Below are positions 44,783 to 56,347 of a DNA stretch of 64,000 bases, piece after piece (the stretch's first letter is position 1; each line of letters opens with the position of its first letter). Under the pieces are notes generated by a model. The model was not told where the DNA came from and did not search any database. It saw only the letters and a program-made list of their open reading frames with translations. Made by a program: the position numbers and the translations under genes. Source of the stretch: Lithobates sylvaticus (Eukaryota; Chordata; Amphibia; Anura; Ranidae); NCBI GenBank assembly GCA_028564925.1, contig CM053033.1:116204252-116268251 (forward strand), given 5' to 3'.

Positions 44783-46644
44783 CCTTTGAGCTGGGAGTGT
44801 TTTTTCCCTAATTGGAGCGCAGCTGGATGTGGAGACCAGAGAATTGTGCATGAGAGCCCATAGGAACCCATAGGAAGGCGTTACACATACAAGAGAGTGA
44901 CCAACCAGGAGTACCATCCAAAGGTTTTCTGCTCAACTAGGCCTGTAGGGGCCTTTATTAGAGGTTAGAGGCTGGGGGAAACAGTGGGGTGCACCCCTGG
45001 AAAAAAACACGGAGCACTTTTGATTGCATGGACCATTACTAAACATTTGAAACACAGAGACATTTGGAACTGTTTTTTCACATGCTAAGAAGAATTGTCA
45101 TTATTTTAAACACGCACTGTGTGGGTATTTGTACCCCTCCACCTTGTTTTTTGCGATTTGCACAACGAGCTGGGACTTGTAGTTCACCAATTGATTTTTT
45201 TTTTTTTTTTTTTGCCGTTTATTAAGGATCTTTTTCTTTTTTTCCAGTGATTGAGTCACTTCATTTTGTTTCACTTATATATATAATTTTGAGAACATCT
45301 TTTTCGGTTATGTTTGCCCTATTAAAATTTTCTATAGGTGCTTTTACACCCAGAATTTGTTGCACACATTTTTAGTGATTGATTTCACCTTCACATTTGT
45401 TTGCACGTCGCACTGTGCACTTTATTCTCCTTCGTTGGTTCATATATTTGTTCACAGAAGGAAAGTTCCTTATTATTATTAGTCATATTTTTTATTGAAG
45501 ATTTTTTATCACTGTTTGAAGATATACTCGTATCACCGTTTTTATGTCACTTTGAATGCACATATAATTTATGCACATTTATTCATTTATCCTTTTACCA
45601 TCAGTGTTTTATATTGTGGTACAGATTAAGAAGCTGTTTTATTTCATATTTTATATGCTGTTCTTATCCACTTGAAGGTTACCCATCTTTTGGAAATACG
45701 TTCTATCATAGACCACTTAGTGGTTAGCGCCACATACCCCCATTTAACATATTCATATTACAGTGTGAGACCACTTATATGTTGGCTGTTTCCCACCTAT
45801 TGTATAAATCCAGGTTGAGTGCACTAGTCACCCCTTGACTATATGTCTTTTTACATTATATTTGTAATAAAGAACCCTCTTGATCTTAAATGTGTACTGG
45901 CACTTATTCTGTGAGGTTTCAGTACCTTTAAAGTCCCACCTTTTCTTCTTTCCTTTTTATAAAAAATACATTCAAAACCAATCCAAATTTATGTTAATTG
46001 CTATTATAAAACTTTACTTAGTAAAGTCCTACAAGGTTACATTTTTCTCACACCACATCAAGTACATAACAGTGTTTTACCCAAGTGGAAATTTGTGCTT
46101 CATGATACATATTTGCCAAATTAATTTTAATTTTTCAATACAACTAAAGGACCTTAAAAATCAGTTTGGTGAATCAATTGAGTTTTGGTGGGCCAAAATG
46201 TCAATATTAAAAGAGAAGTAGGGGTTTGTTTTCTTTTTTCCACATTCATACTTACCTCGGTCCCCCGACGTCTCCAACACTGAGAACCGAGCACTCGAAC
46301 ACCGGTTCTCACAGCTCCGTAAGCAGAGAGCTGCTGGCTGTCAATCAGCAGCTCTCTGTTCTGCCCCTCCTCGTTTACTGGAACGGCTGTGGAGGTGATG
46401 ACGCCTGAGCCTGGACCGACTGTGAAGTGAGCAGACTTCAGCCTGCTGTCTGCTAAAAATGAGTCAAATGAGTGCAAAACAAATAGCGCTCCTATGATCC
46501 ACAGAAGAAGTACAGCCAAACAAGCTTGTTTCCTTTAAGTACAATGCTAAGATAAAGTACAATGTATGTGCAATAGTGCAATGTAAATATATCAAACTAT
46601 TATGCGTCAACAAAAATTAAAAAAAAATGAAACAAAAATCCAAA
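44783..46644. other. Long AT-rich stretch without a recognisable gene
   Basis: 44783-45900 is T-rich and reads like the 3' tail of an unidentified retroelement, ending near AATAAAGAACC (45867). 45900-46230 has nothing recognisable. 46250-46460 is GC-richer and has an inverted pair AGAGAGCTGCTGG and CAGCAGCTCTCT. No exon with good splice sites was found. Confidence 0.4.
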
Positions 46645-46652
46645 TGTGAAGC

Positions 46653-47879
46653 CAGGGCTTGACAAATTTGCTTGGAATCTAGGAGCCAGCTAAAACGACG
46701 ACAACGACTGACAGGTGGCACTGGGGACAGGTGGGCATGTGTGTTGTGTGTGTTTCACTGTGTTAGTGTTCACTCACGTTTCACTGACGCTGCAGCTGCA
46801 GCACGGAAGCTCTCCCTCCTCACACGCTGTCTGTGTGAGGAGGGAGAGTCGGCGATGAGAGATGATCTCATATGTTTACATATGAGATCACCTCTCCTTG
46901 GACAAGCCGGTCGAGTGCTAAATGGTCGCTGTGATTGGCCATTTAGCACGATCTGTGATCGGCTGTGTCCAAGGGACATGGCCAACACAGAACTTCCCCA
47001 ATGCGCGCTTGCGGCAGTGCGCAGAGGGGAAGTAAATAGGAGGACGTCCAGGGACGCCCTTCCGGCAATTGGCGTCCACGCTGTAGACGTCTTTCATCTA
47101 TAGCGCGGGCGTCAAGTGGTTAACTAAAGAGTGTGACTGCTTTTATTTCCGCCATATCCCCGCTTACTTACCGCCATATCCCCGCTAAGGGTCCGATCAG
47201 GTCCGCCTGAAAAACTGACAGGCGAACCTGATCAGACAGCCCGTGTGAAAGGGACCAAGCAGGGAGATTACAAATACATTTTTTTTTCTTAATTAAAATG
47301 AACAGTTTTTTACTTTTAAAAAATAAATAAAAATCAGAGCTATTATTAAAAAAAAAAAACACTGTGCAATACTCTGCCATAAATTTTAATAGAAACAAAT
47401 CTTTTTTTTTTTACTGAATTTTCTGTATTTTTTGATTTATAGCGCAAAAAATAAAAAACCCAGCGGTGATTAAATACCACCAAAAGAAAGCTCTATTTGT
47501 GTGAAAAAAAGGACAAAAAATTAATTTAGGTACAGTGTTACATGACTGAGTAATTGTCATTCAAAGTGTGAGAGCACCGAAAGCTGAAAACTGGTCTGGT
47601 TAGGAAGGGGGTTTAAGTGCCCAGTGGTTAACATTGCATTAGCATTGTTAGAGGTGTTGCAATACCAACGGCCGCCACAAGATGGCACCATATTACAGAA
47701 GGACTTCAGAAGGCCGCAAAGCCATGGCCTAAATTACTGGCTGGCGCGGCCCGATGCGATCGCACGGCGGGGTCGGGGTCCACAGGGAGACAGGACACTG
47801 CAGCTGTGTCGCCCCAGGCGCCAGGACCCCAATTCTAGTCGCAAATGCGACCTGGCGACCGGGGGTTTGTCGAGCCCTG
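46653..47879. mobile_element. Non-autonomous hAT element, 8-bp TSD TGTGAAGC
   Basis: CAGGGCTTGACAAA at 46653 and TTTGTCGAGCCCTG at 47879 are inverted ends with one mismatch. TGTGAAGC at 46645-46652 and 47880-47887 is a perfect 8-bp duplication. The interior contains two right-hand TTAA-family ends (to 47122 and to 47632) and a CpG-rich tail with an AGTCGCAAATGCGACC hairpin. No transposase. Confidence 0.88.
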
Positions 47880-48073
47880 TGTGAAGCCAAAAACTGTGAA
47901 TTCCTTTGTTTATGAGGGAAATGACAGATACCAAACTCCATCAAACTTCTTAATGATAAACCACACAGCAACTCGGTGTACAACAGAGGGAGGCTTACCA
48001 GAATCATCATATGTCCCCCAATTAGGAGTGGTAAACCAGCGCTTGTGTATCAATCCAAGATATCCAGCTTTCC

Positions 48074-48823
48074 TTGACCACTTCCCGCCGCCATATAGCA
48101 AAATGACGGGCGCAAAGTGGTTTCATGATCCTGACTGGGTGTCATACGACATCCAGCAGGCTAAGCTGCTTGCGGGAGCATGCAGATCGGCGATCGGTGG
48201 TGTGTCACTCTGATACACCGCATCTCCGATCTTGGTATAGATCCTATGAAATAGGCTCTTTACCATGTGGTCACCTGTGTCCAATCACAGCTGGTCACAT
48301 CGCAACCAGGAAGTGCTGTTTTTTTGGTTTTTCCACTATTCGCGCTGACAGGACTTTTGACACTTTTATGGGACCAGTGACAATATTACAGTGCTAAAAA
48401 AAACAAAAAAACAACACTGATCACTGTATAAATGACACTGGCAGGGAAGGGGTTAACACCAGGGGGAGATCAAGGCATTAAGGGTGTCCTAGGGAGGTGT
48501 TTCTAACTGTGGGGGAAATGTACTGACAGGGAGTACAGAGAGAACGTTGTTCCTGATCACTAGGAACAGACAATCACACTGTACTCTCCTGTCAGAACGG
48601 GGATCTGCTTTGTTTACATTGGACCATTCTCTGGAGGAGTGGTCACCAGTGGCCGGCAGACATCGCAGCCACCAGACCCGCACATCGGCTCCCCTGCTGT
48701 GCAGGGGGCGTGCGCGCAGCCACAGTATCTTGTGCACGAAACTACGTACAGGTACATAGTTTAGCGCAATAGGGCCACCCTGCCACAGTATATATATGCG
48801 GTGAGCAGTCCTTAAGTGGTTAA
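48074..48823. mobile_element. 750-bp TTAA-family element
   Basis: TTGACCACTTCCCGCCGCC (left, TTAA decayed by one base) and CAGTCCTTAAGTGGTTAA (right, 48823) bound it. It holds the hairpin GGTGTGTCACTCTGATACACC, also seen inverted at 43625-43650. An overlapping 122-codon ORF (47845-48213) crosses the left boundary and is not a gene. Confidence 0.7.
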
Positions 48824-49563
48824 AATGTCAACAGTGGTACTGCTGAGTTGTAATAGATCGCTGTGCATATATACTCAGTTGAAAAGAAAAACAAAAAACA
48901 TGATCTCTATGATGTAATCACAATTAAAATACAAATTTTATGTAGTAAATGCACTTACAACAGATGACAATATAAAAATATATAAATCTTGCAAGCTACT
49001 CTAGAGCAACCTGAGACTGCAATCAGCGTCAGGCATAAAGTAACCTGAGGTTACAACCTAGCATCAGGTATGGTATAACAATTCCTGTGAAACAAAGTGC
49101 AAATTCACAGCTGCTAAGCATTGATCACAATCCCATAATCTGTGAAAACATATATACAAAAAACAAAAAAATGCAACGTTGTGTGATACTGAACCTTACA
49201 AATGCATAAATAGTGCCATAAACAAACAATGCAAAACAATATTGCTAAAAAATCTAACTATGAATATAATTTTTTTTTTTTTGTGTGTGTAACAAGCAAG
49301 CTCACAGTGTAAAAATTTGGTATTATTCCTTAATATCAAGTGTCTAAAAAATAAAAGATTTTTCCTTCCAATTTGCATCAATCCACAGAGACAAAAGTGC
49401 AAATTGTAGTATTATACGTATTAATGACCAAAAGGAGACTCTAGTGATGATAATCCTGATCAGAAGAGGGTGACTCCCCCGTGTGAATGCGCTCACCTCC
49501 AACAGTGTGACCGCACACTTAAGTTTGGTCCACATAAGCAGTTGAACCACTCCTGGGTTCTAA
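48824..49563. other. AT-rich DNA, no gene recognised
   Basis: Noncoding, with phrases similar to the unnamed 560-bp retroposon at 14176 (ACAATATAAAAATATATAAAT, CAAAGTGCAAATTCACAG). Could be the tail of an unidentified retroelement. Confidence 0.35.
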
Positions 49564-49972
49564 GGCCCCTTTCACACTGGGGCGGGGAGCCGCGGTGACG
49601 GTAAAGCAGCACTATATTTAGCGCTGCTTTACCGTCGTTTTAGCCGCGGTTTTACCCCCCGCGAGCGGCCGAAAAAGGGTTAAAGACCCCCGCAGAGCGC
49701 CGCCGTAGCGGCGCTTTGCCGCGGTATCACCGCGGTGTCCCATTCTGATCAATGGGAAGGAGCGGTATAAGAGCGGTGAACACACCGCTCCTATACCGCT
49801 CCAAAGATGCTGCTAGCAGGACTTTTTTGACCGTCCTGCTAGCGCACCGCTCCAGTGTGAAAGCCCGCCGGCTTTCACACTGGAGTTAAAGGGGCCGGAT
49901 TTTTTCAGGCGGTATACAGGCGCTATTTTTAGCGCTGCACCGCCTGAAAAACGCCCCAGTGTGAAAGGGGCC
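49564..49972. mobile_element. PIF/Harbinger-like MITE with TAA target duplication
   Basis: GGCCCCTTTCACACTGGGGC and GCCCCAGTGTGAAAGGGGCC are perfect 20-bp inverted ends, flanked by TAA (49561-49563 and 49973-49975). The 409-bp interior has further inverted pairs such as CAGTGTGAAAGCC. A close relative lies at 55388. Confidence 0.9.
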
Positions 49973-49975
49973 TAA

Positions 49976-50383
49976 GTGAAGCTGGTTCAGCAGGTTCCCA
50001 CAGGAAAATCCAGAGAAGTTGTCCTCAATTTTAAAACAAGAAAGAGGCTGGATAAGATGCATTATCACTAGTTTAAAAATGTATTTAGAAAACATTAAGA
50101 GAACCAGTTACGATTAGGTTTATGCAAAGATCCTTATGCACACCCATGAATATGCAGCTTTAAAATTTGTAGGTTTACCTAGAATGCACCAGGAAAGAAG
50201 GGGACTGTGAGGGGAATTAAGGAATACTTTTACCTCCATATTAAGACCAAGAGGCAGTGCTGTACCTGAGAGGAAGGGTTACATTTGCAAACATTCATGA
50301 AATACCCAAATCTTGTACATAAAGATAAAGCGAGAAGATAGTGTCTTCGCTAACCAGCAGCTGGCTAAACCAGACAGCAGTGA
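49976..50383 (-). other. Probable start of torsin 3' UTR
   Basis: Directly downstream of the torsin stop codon on the minus strand. No ORF. I found no canonical AATAAA on the minus strand in this part, so the transcript end is not placed. Confidence 0.4.
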
Positions 50384-50628
50384 CTAGAGATAAAGGTTCA
50401 GCTTTGTTGTGACAGTTTTACAGCCTTTTTCAGAGAACATTCGAGTATCCTTGGGGAAATAAGGCATCTCACTGGCCACACGGGATGCCAGCTGTTCATC
50501 GGGTATTAACTTGCGATGTCTTAGCTCCGCCATGACGCACTCCTTTACGTGTTTGAACTCCAGCGGTAGAAAAGGGACATAGAAGTCAATCAAATTCTTG
50601 TCAATCAGGCTGCTGTGCCAAAAGCCAC
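50384..50628 (-). CDS. tor1 (paralog unresolved): Torsin-1-type AAA+ ATPase, last coding exon
   Basis: Terminal exon of a torsin, an ER-lumen and perinuclear AAA+ ATPase that is activated by LAP1/LULL1 and acts in nuclear-envelope and membrane homeostasis. The acceptor is TTATCTCCAG with the exon beginning at 50628; the first two bases complete a Ser codon from exon 54740-54858. The protein reads [49 protein letters not shown] and [16 protein letters not shown], then TAG. GCK is the sensor-II/redox motif of torsins. Human TOR1A has two Glu (E302/E303) where this protein has Ser-Glu. The C-terminus lacks the YYYDD tail of TOR1A. TOR1A, TOR1B or an amphibian tor1-like paralog cannot be told apart here. 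Confidence 0.93.
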
Positions 50629-50705
50629 CTGGAGATAAAAACATGGTGGATTAACAGTGGAATGAGTCATCTGATTGACCATATTCAATCAAAATATAAT
50701 CTTCT

Positions 50706-51240
50706 TTAACCGATTGTCTGCGGGGGCAGTTTCTTTTATTTTTTGCACACGTTAAAGTCTTTTTGCTAGAAACTACTTTAAAACCCACATACAAATAAAA
50801 TAGTAGCAGTTGTATTCTTTTTTTATGTTACACGATATTTGTACAGCTGTTTGTCAAATGCATATTTTCAGAAGAAATACACTTGAATTTTAGTACAAAT
50901 TAACACAGTATTAGATCTAATTTTTGGTAAAATATAAAAGACGGGGTTGCGTCGAGAACATAGATACCAAACATTGTTAAGCCTTAAAACCAGACGCACC
51001 TGTTAAATCACAAAAAAAGCATGGTAAAAGCCTTTGCAGGTTATCAGTTTAGAGGCAACTGTGAATTATGTCCCTAGAATTATTGCCCTCACTCAGATGG
51101 TTGCACCGACACCTCAAATGTGTAGGGCAATTTATGTTTACATACATGTGTGGTCCACACTACGTGTTTGGGTGTGTGCAGGGGCACTTTTAAATATATC
51201 TTTTTGTTGGATATTCTACACAGGTGGTTGAGCGTACAGT
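50706..51240. mobile_element. TTAA-family end fragment in torsin intron
   Basis: TTAACCGATTGTCTGCGGGG at 50706, then TTTTTGCTAGAAA, ACGATATTTGTACAG and further family phrases also seen at 7040 and 31735. The other end is missing. Confidence 0.5.
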
Positions 51241-51289
51241 GGTTTGGTTAGTATTATGTATATTTTTATATATTATGTTTTTTTTTTTT

Positions 51290-51407
51290 CTTCTTCTTAG
51301 TTTTGTAGTTGTAGTGACCGAGCCTGGGTATGCCCAATGGGCTCTGTATTGTTTTGTGTTTACCTTGAAATTACAATAGAAAATAACTTAAAAAAAAAAA
51401 AAAAAAT
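51290..51407 (+). mobile_element. Probable L1 3' end with poly(A)
   Basis: A segment with TGCCCAATGGGCTCTGTATT, TTTGTGTTTACCTTG and an A16 tail resembles the 3' end of the deleted L1 at 9600-9659. No coding part. Confidence 0.4.
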
Positions 51408-51437
51408 GTATACATTTTTGTACTTATTAATTATAAT

Positions 51438-51850
51438 TTAACCACTCGTCGACCGGCTCAGCAGATACAAGTCGACAAAGTGGCACGGGTGCGCAAAACA
51501 ACGTACCCGTAAGTCGCTGCGACATCCTCCGGTGGCCCGCGATCATGGCACAGAGAGGCAGAACGGGGAGATGCCTATGTGAAACAATGCATTTCCCTGT
51601 TCTGCCTAGCAACATGACAGGGATCTACTGCTCCCAGTGATCGAAAGCAGTGATCTGTCATGTTCTAGTGAGCCTATCCCCCCTACAGTTAGAACACGCT
51701 GAGGGAACAAAGTTAACCCCTTGATCACCCCATAGTGTTTAACCCCTTCCCTGCCAGTGACATTTACACATTTTTTATAGCACTGAATGCTGTATAAATG
51801 CCAATGGTCCAATAGGCGTAGCGCTACACACGTGAGGGTTGCTTGCTCAA
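51438..51850. mobile_element. TTAA-family 5' end fragment
   Basis: TTAACCACTCGTCGACCGGC at 51438. The sequence around TCCCCCCTACAGTTAGAACAC (51676) and TTAACCCCTTGATC is shared with the element at 40829. It breaks off near 51820 (CAATGGTCCAATAGG). Confidence 0.65.
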
Positions 51851-52620
51851 TCTGTGCTCCACTGGTTGCCCCGACCATGCAAGTCCTCCGACACCTCTGA
51901 CACCCTGGGTTCAGACATTTTCAGTGATAACAAAAGGGTTAAGGACATACACAATTTAAGTGAAAGGGTTGACTGGTGTTTACTGAAAGGTTATAAGCAT
52001 TCATCCCAAGTGGTATAAACGCAACGCCTGAGGAAATTTCACGGTAGCAAAAAAAAAAAAAAAGCAATGCTATAAAACAATGACCCAGAAGCAATAACTG
52101 ATTGTAGAATATAAAGCAAGCTACAAAAATGTCCTTAAATTAATAGAACTACTAACTCTTGAATACTTAAACCTGCTCAGTCAGTAAATAGAGTCCTGGG
52201 TGTAGGTACTTGTTCTTATGTTACTAACTGATCAGTCCCTTATTGGGGAGGGGGATATGTTGTAGTCTCTCAGAAAAGAAAGAAGCCTTTGGTCTTCAGC
52301 TAGCTTTTACATGGAGTACTTGAGATATCCTGGTTATTGAGAGAAGGTGAAGTAGCCTGGTGACACCTTAACTGGCAAGGTGGGCATTTATGGTGTCCTG
52401 TGGAAGAGGAGCACTGCTGCTGCTCCACAAAGAGTCAGTGTAGCACCAGGTCCTACAGGCTTAGGCGTAGGAACAAACAGTGATGTCTGCATGCAGTGCT
52501 GTGCCTTTGTGGTAAAAGAATGGGTAAGTGCCTGCCTGCTCACCAGTCCCAATGACTCTTGATAATGAACACCCCCCCCAGTGCTATCAGTAACACTGTA
52601 CCTCATCACTAGCTTTACCA
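51851..52620. other. No recognisable feature in torsin intron
   Basis: Ordinary-composition DNA lying between two TTAA-family fragments, perhaps an insertion into one element. I found no paired ends and no long ORF. Confidence 0.4.
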
Positions 52621-53370
52621 GTCAGTGTCACCAGACTTATGCCGCCAGCTGGTGTCCCTGACTGCACTGACGCCAGAGTGCTATATGCCGTGCCAGTGTC
52701 CTGATCACTGCTATACTTGGTGCCAGTGTCAACAGAGCCAGTGTCCCCAATAATTGTCACTGTCCTGGTGCTGCAGGGCCTCCAAAAACACGATAGGTAA
52801 TAAGGAAATTAGATGCGTAATTTATGCCCCTGGGAAGTCTTAAGGTACTCCTTTAATTTTGAGCCTCTCTGTGTGGCTAGGCTGTGAAAAATGCTCTCAC
52901 TTGTGGAATTTCCGTACTCCACAAGTAGAAGAATGTGTTTTTGGATGTAAATCTAAGCATGCTTATTTTGTGTAATAGAAAATTAATTTTCTTTCCACAT
53001 TTTCCAGAAACTTGTGGCAAAAAATAACATTTCCAAAAGACTCATTATGCCCCTTAGAAAATACATTGGGGTGTTTTCTTTCCAAAATGTGGTCATTTTG
53101 TTGATGTTTCCATCATCCTGGTGCTCCAGGGCCTCAAAAAAATGTGACAGGTAGTCAGAAAATTAGATGTGTAATTTATGCCCCTGGAATGCCTGAATGT
53201 GCTGGATTTTGAGCCCTTCTATGCGGTTAGGCTATGAAAAAGTCTCACATATGTGGTATCCCTATACTCAGGAGGCATAGCAGAATGTGATTTGGAGTGT
53301 AATTATAGGTGTGCTTGTGCTCTGTGTGAGATCTTACTTGTTAAAATGACAATTTGCAAAAAAAAGAGAG
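52621..53370. mobile_element. TTAA-family core fragment
   Basis: Contains GTCCTGGTGCTGCAGGGCCT, TAATTTATGCCCCTGG and TGTGGTATCCCTATACTCAG, the core shared with 10600-11150 and 27830-28400. The second half (53100-53370) repeats the first half (52760-53000), so the core is duplicated in tandem here. Confidence 0.6.
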
Positions 53371-53561
53371 CTTGTTCTTCTGAACAGCAACAGACTTACT
53401 GGCCAGAACACCTGGTGAAAATAAAGGAAAGAAAGCCTAAAAAGAAAATGAATGCAGCCATCACATCTAAAGATTGGTAAGCTGCAATATAAAAAATGTT
53501 TGCTTTTGGGTTTAATACTATAACTGATCTCACAGAGTCACCAGATCATCCACTGTGAAGG

Positions 53562-53783
53562 CTATAAGATAAGTAGAATTTGAGACAAACCGATTCTTGT
53601 TGTTGAACCTGGAAGCCAGGAGGTCCATGTCACATGCCCCCCATTTGCAACCAAAGTCCTGAAACACCTTGAGGTGAAAAAGATCACTCTCCAAAGCTCA
53701 GACTGATGGCTAAGAAAGTCCACCAGACAATTTTTAACACCTGGAATGTACATGGCAGTCAGAGCTGGAACGTGTAGTTCCAC
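53562..53783 (-). pseudogene. DIRS-type retroelement fragment (fossil)
   Basis: A short minus-strand reading frame with LHVPALTAMYIPGVKN and VDFLSHQSEL matches the RNase H region of DIRS-like tyrosine-recombinase retroelements. Only this part is recognisable; flanking DNA from about 53500 to 54000 is probably more of the same element. Broken and old. Confidence 0.6.
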
Positions 53784-54739
53784 CCAATCCAGAATCAGAT
53801 TTGCTTCTCTTTGAGTGGAGAGACATCTGGTTCCTCCCTGATGGTTGATGTAAGCCTAGGTGAGCACTAATGCAGAGTCCAGTGCATAGATAGCAACATT
53901 ACAGGCCGGCCCCACTTCTTCCTGATGCTGGTGTTGATGTTCGTGTGCTGCCCCCAGGGCAAAGCTGCAGAAAGTTGCAATTAAGAATCTTGATCATAGA
54001 AAAATAAAATCCTGATAAAAAGAAAAATTACAAATCGGAAATGGTTTGTATCCCTCAGAGAACAGAGAAAATGAATTTTCCTAAGGACACTAGCAAAATA
54101 AACCACGGAGGCATAGTGGAAGGAGTTACACTGGGCTGTCCATACAATCTCCTGAAAGAAAAGGCAAATCAATGTTCCAGAATATGTCCCCTGTGTCTCT
54201 TTAGCCATTTTCTGTCTTCATGCACATGCCCAGGCTCACATGCTTATGGAATACTTTTTATTTCATAGACAGCATTAAAATATAAAAAGCAACACGCACT
54301 AAATAGCTATCCAACTTAATTACTGAACTATGTGCTTTGCCTGCAGCCTTCAGCACAGGACACAACAAATCCCAGGACACAGGTCACCAATACAAATCGG
54401 ACTGAACTGACCAAATTCTACATTAAAACGTTCAGTTCAGGAAACGGAGGGGGAATGGAGGCTGGGTGGGATTTCGGATGTACATATGTATTTTTTGAGC
54501 TTTACAAATTTCTTGGAAGCCCGACTCAGGACCCCTATTCCCCCCAACTCCAGGGGGGAAAAAAAAAAAAAAAAAAAAAGGGGGTGCGAATGAAACAATC
54601 CACTAATGATGTTAAGACAATTAGAGGGACGGAGATGCGGGCATAGCTGACACTCACCCAAAGAATATTCTTTCTGAAGTGGAAAAAAAATAAAAAAAAA
54701 AAAAAAAAAAAAGTTCAGCTCTGACCCAATAGCACTTAC
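53784..54739. other. Torsin intron, mostly unassigned
   Basis: 53784-54000 is probably more DIRS-like DNA. 54000-54730 has no feature I can name, apart from A-runs at about 54550-54568 and 54680-54712 and a G-run after the first. Confidence 0.4.
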
Positions 54740-54858
54740 TTTTTTTGTTGTTGAATAATTCAACAGAAAGCTCAGACTCCAGATCCTTCAGCTCTAGATC
54801 CTCTCTCCTCTTTCCGGATCCCAGCACCACTCTGTTGATCACTTCACCCCCTGCATTG
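54740..54858 (-). CDS. tor1 (paralog unresolved): Torsin-1-type AAA+ ATPase, internal exon (sensor I)
   Basis: A 119-bp exon between acceptor TTTCCATTAG and donor GTAAGT (54739-54734). The first base completes the Ser codon begun by exon 57033-57208, and the last base starts the Ser codon ended by exon 50384-50628, so phases match on both sides. It encodes [19 protein letters not shown] followed by [21 protein letters not shown]. The SNAG start is the sensor-I region. Human torsins have ALDFWRSG where this has VVLGSG, so a stretch of about two aromatic residues is missing or diverged. This may mark a tor1-like paralog. Confidence 0.93.
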
Positions 54859-55224
54859 CTAATGGAAACAAAGCAAATTAAGTTATCCAATGTTTTTTAT
54901 CCTAACAGAGCCAAACATAGAAAGATAAACCTGATAAGTGAACAAAGTCACAAATTCTTTTCAGGAGAAGCTGCATAAAGACTTCAGTGATATTGCAAAT
55001 TATAGACCAATCTCTTTAAAACTGCAATCCAAAATTGCTAACCAAAAATGTACTGCTCTGCTGCTCCTTGGCTCCATGCATAGTCTTCAATGCACCTCTG
55101 CTGCACCCACAGCCTTCATTTCTGCTCAGCTACTTTGCAGCCTCCACAGTGACCACAGGCTCAGCTGTCCTTGAATCTTTTGCTGCATCACAGCCTCAGC
55201 TGCACCATCTATGCACCCAAAGCG
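54859..55224. other. Torsin intron, no feature recognised
   Basis: 54859-54955 is intron next to the exon. Around 54980-55020 the phrase ATTATAGACCAATCTCTTT reads NYRPISL, an RT motif of L1-type LINEs (plus strand), in a short fragment. The rest is CT-rich DNA with CTGCACC phrases. Confidence 0.4.
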
Positions 55225-56347
55225 CAGTAGTGTATTTAGGTTTTTTGCTGCCCTAGGCCTGACTAAACTCGTGCACCTCTTAAGTTAAATATGACCCACC
55301 CCTTGCTGTTTAAGACCTGCCCTGAAATTTTCAAGTGGGGACACTAGTTCTGAGGGCCTGGGGGGGGGGGGGGGGTGGATTCCCTCAGGCCCCTTTCACA
55401 CTGGGGCGGTGCGGGCATCGGCGGTAAAGCAGTGCTATATTTAGCACTGCTTTACCGTCGTTTTAGTAGCGGTATTCGGCCGCTAGCGGTGCGGTTTTAA
55501 CCCCCCGCTAGCGGCCGAAAAAGGGTTAAAACCAGCCACAAAAGCACCGCTGCAGCGGCGCTTTGCCGGCGGTATAGCCGCGTTGCTCCATTGATTTCAA
55601 TGGGTAGGAGCGGTATAGGAGCAATGAATACCACTGCTCCAAAGATGCTGCTAGCAGGACTTTTTTTACTGTCCTGCTGGCGCACCGCTCCAGTGTGAAA
55701 GCCCTCCGGCTTTCACACTGGAGTAAAAGGACCCGCTTTTTTCAGGCGATATACAGGTGCCATTTTTAGCGCTGTAGCGCCTGAAAAACGCCCCAGTGTG
55801 AAAAGGGCCTTAATTTGCATAGATTTCCTCTCACTTCCTGTTTGGCTATGGGGCAGGAAGTGAAGGGAAATCTCTGCAAGGGGACAGGGATGGTAAAAAA
55901 TAAACTGACAGGGGCTATAACCTTCACTTACTCTTTCCAAAATGAAAAAAAAAAAAAAAATGTTGCCTATAGTTCTACTTTAAGCACAAATTTCTGATAA
56001 TTTTATGGCGAGGACTAAGAATATATAACCATGCCAATGGTGCAGCAGAAAACATAGCACAGTGAGGAAGGTATGAGGTCCAGGATGATAGGACAGTCAA
56101 AATTAGAAGCGGCGCCCCCCCCCCCCCCCCCCCAGTTACGGAATGAGGGTTGCCCGCATACCGGAATGCAGTGTGGCCGCTTTATGGGGGCACTAGACTA
56201 AGTTGCCTCTCAGCCCAGTATGCCCCATAAGACTGGCGCTACGCTAACAGTGTAGCGCAAGCCGGCGGGGACTCTTTCCGTGCTGCCCCCCTGCAAAGTG
56301 CTGCCCGAGGCCTGGACCTTGTCGGCCTAGGCCAGGATACAGCATTG
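55225..56347. mobile_element. hAT-like MITE with nested PIF/Harbinger-like MITE
   Basis: CAGTAGTGTATTTAGG at 55225 and CCAGGATACAGCATTG at 56347 are imperfect inverted ends, similar to the common vertebrate hAT end CAGTGGCGTAACTAGG. Subterminal TGCTGCCCTAGGCC pairs with GGCCTAGG and CTCGGGCAGCA. The flanks match at about 6 of 8 bases. A G-run (about 55360-55375) and a C-run (56115-56134) lie inside. Confidence 0.6.
55388..55809. mobile_element. PIF/Harbinger-like MITE
   Basis: GGCCCCTTTCACACTGGGGC and GCCCCAGTGTGAAAAGGGCC ends, 422 bp, with TCA on the left and TTA on the right as a decayed TWA duplication. Close relative of 49564-49972. Confidence 0.85.

Noticed and set aside
44483-44917. 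Two near-identical ORFs of 68 and 105 codons on opposite strands
   Set aside because: Mirror images caused by the 248-bp palindrome; no domain and no splice signals.
47845-48213. 122-codon ORF
   Set aside because: It crosses the end of a hAT element and the start of a TTAA element; a chance open frame.
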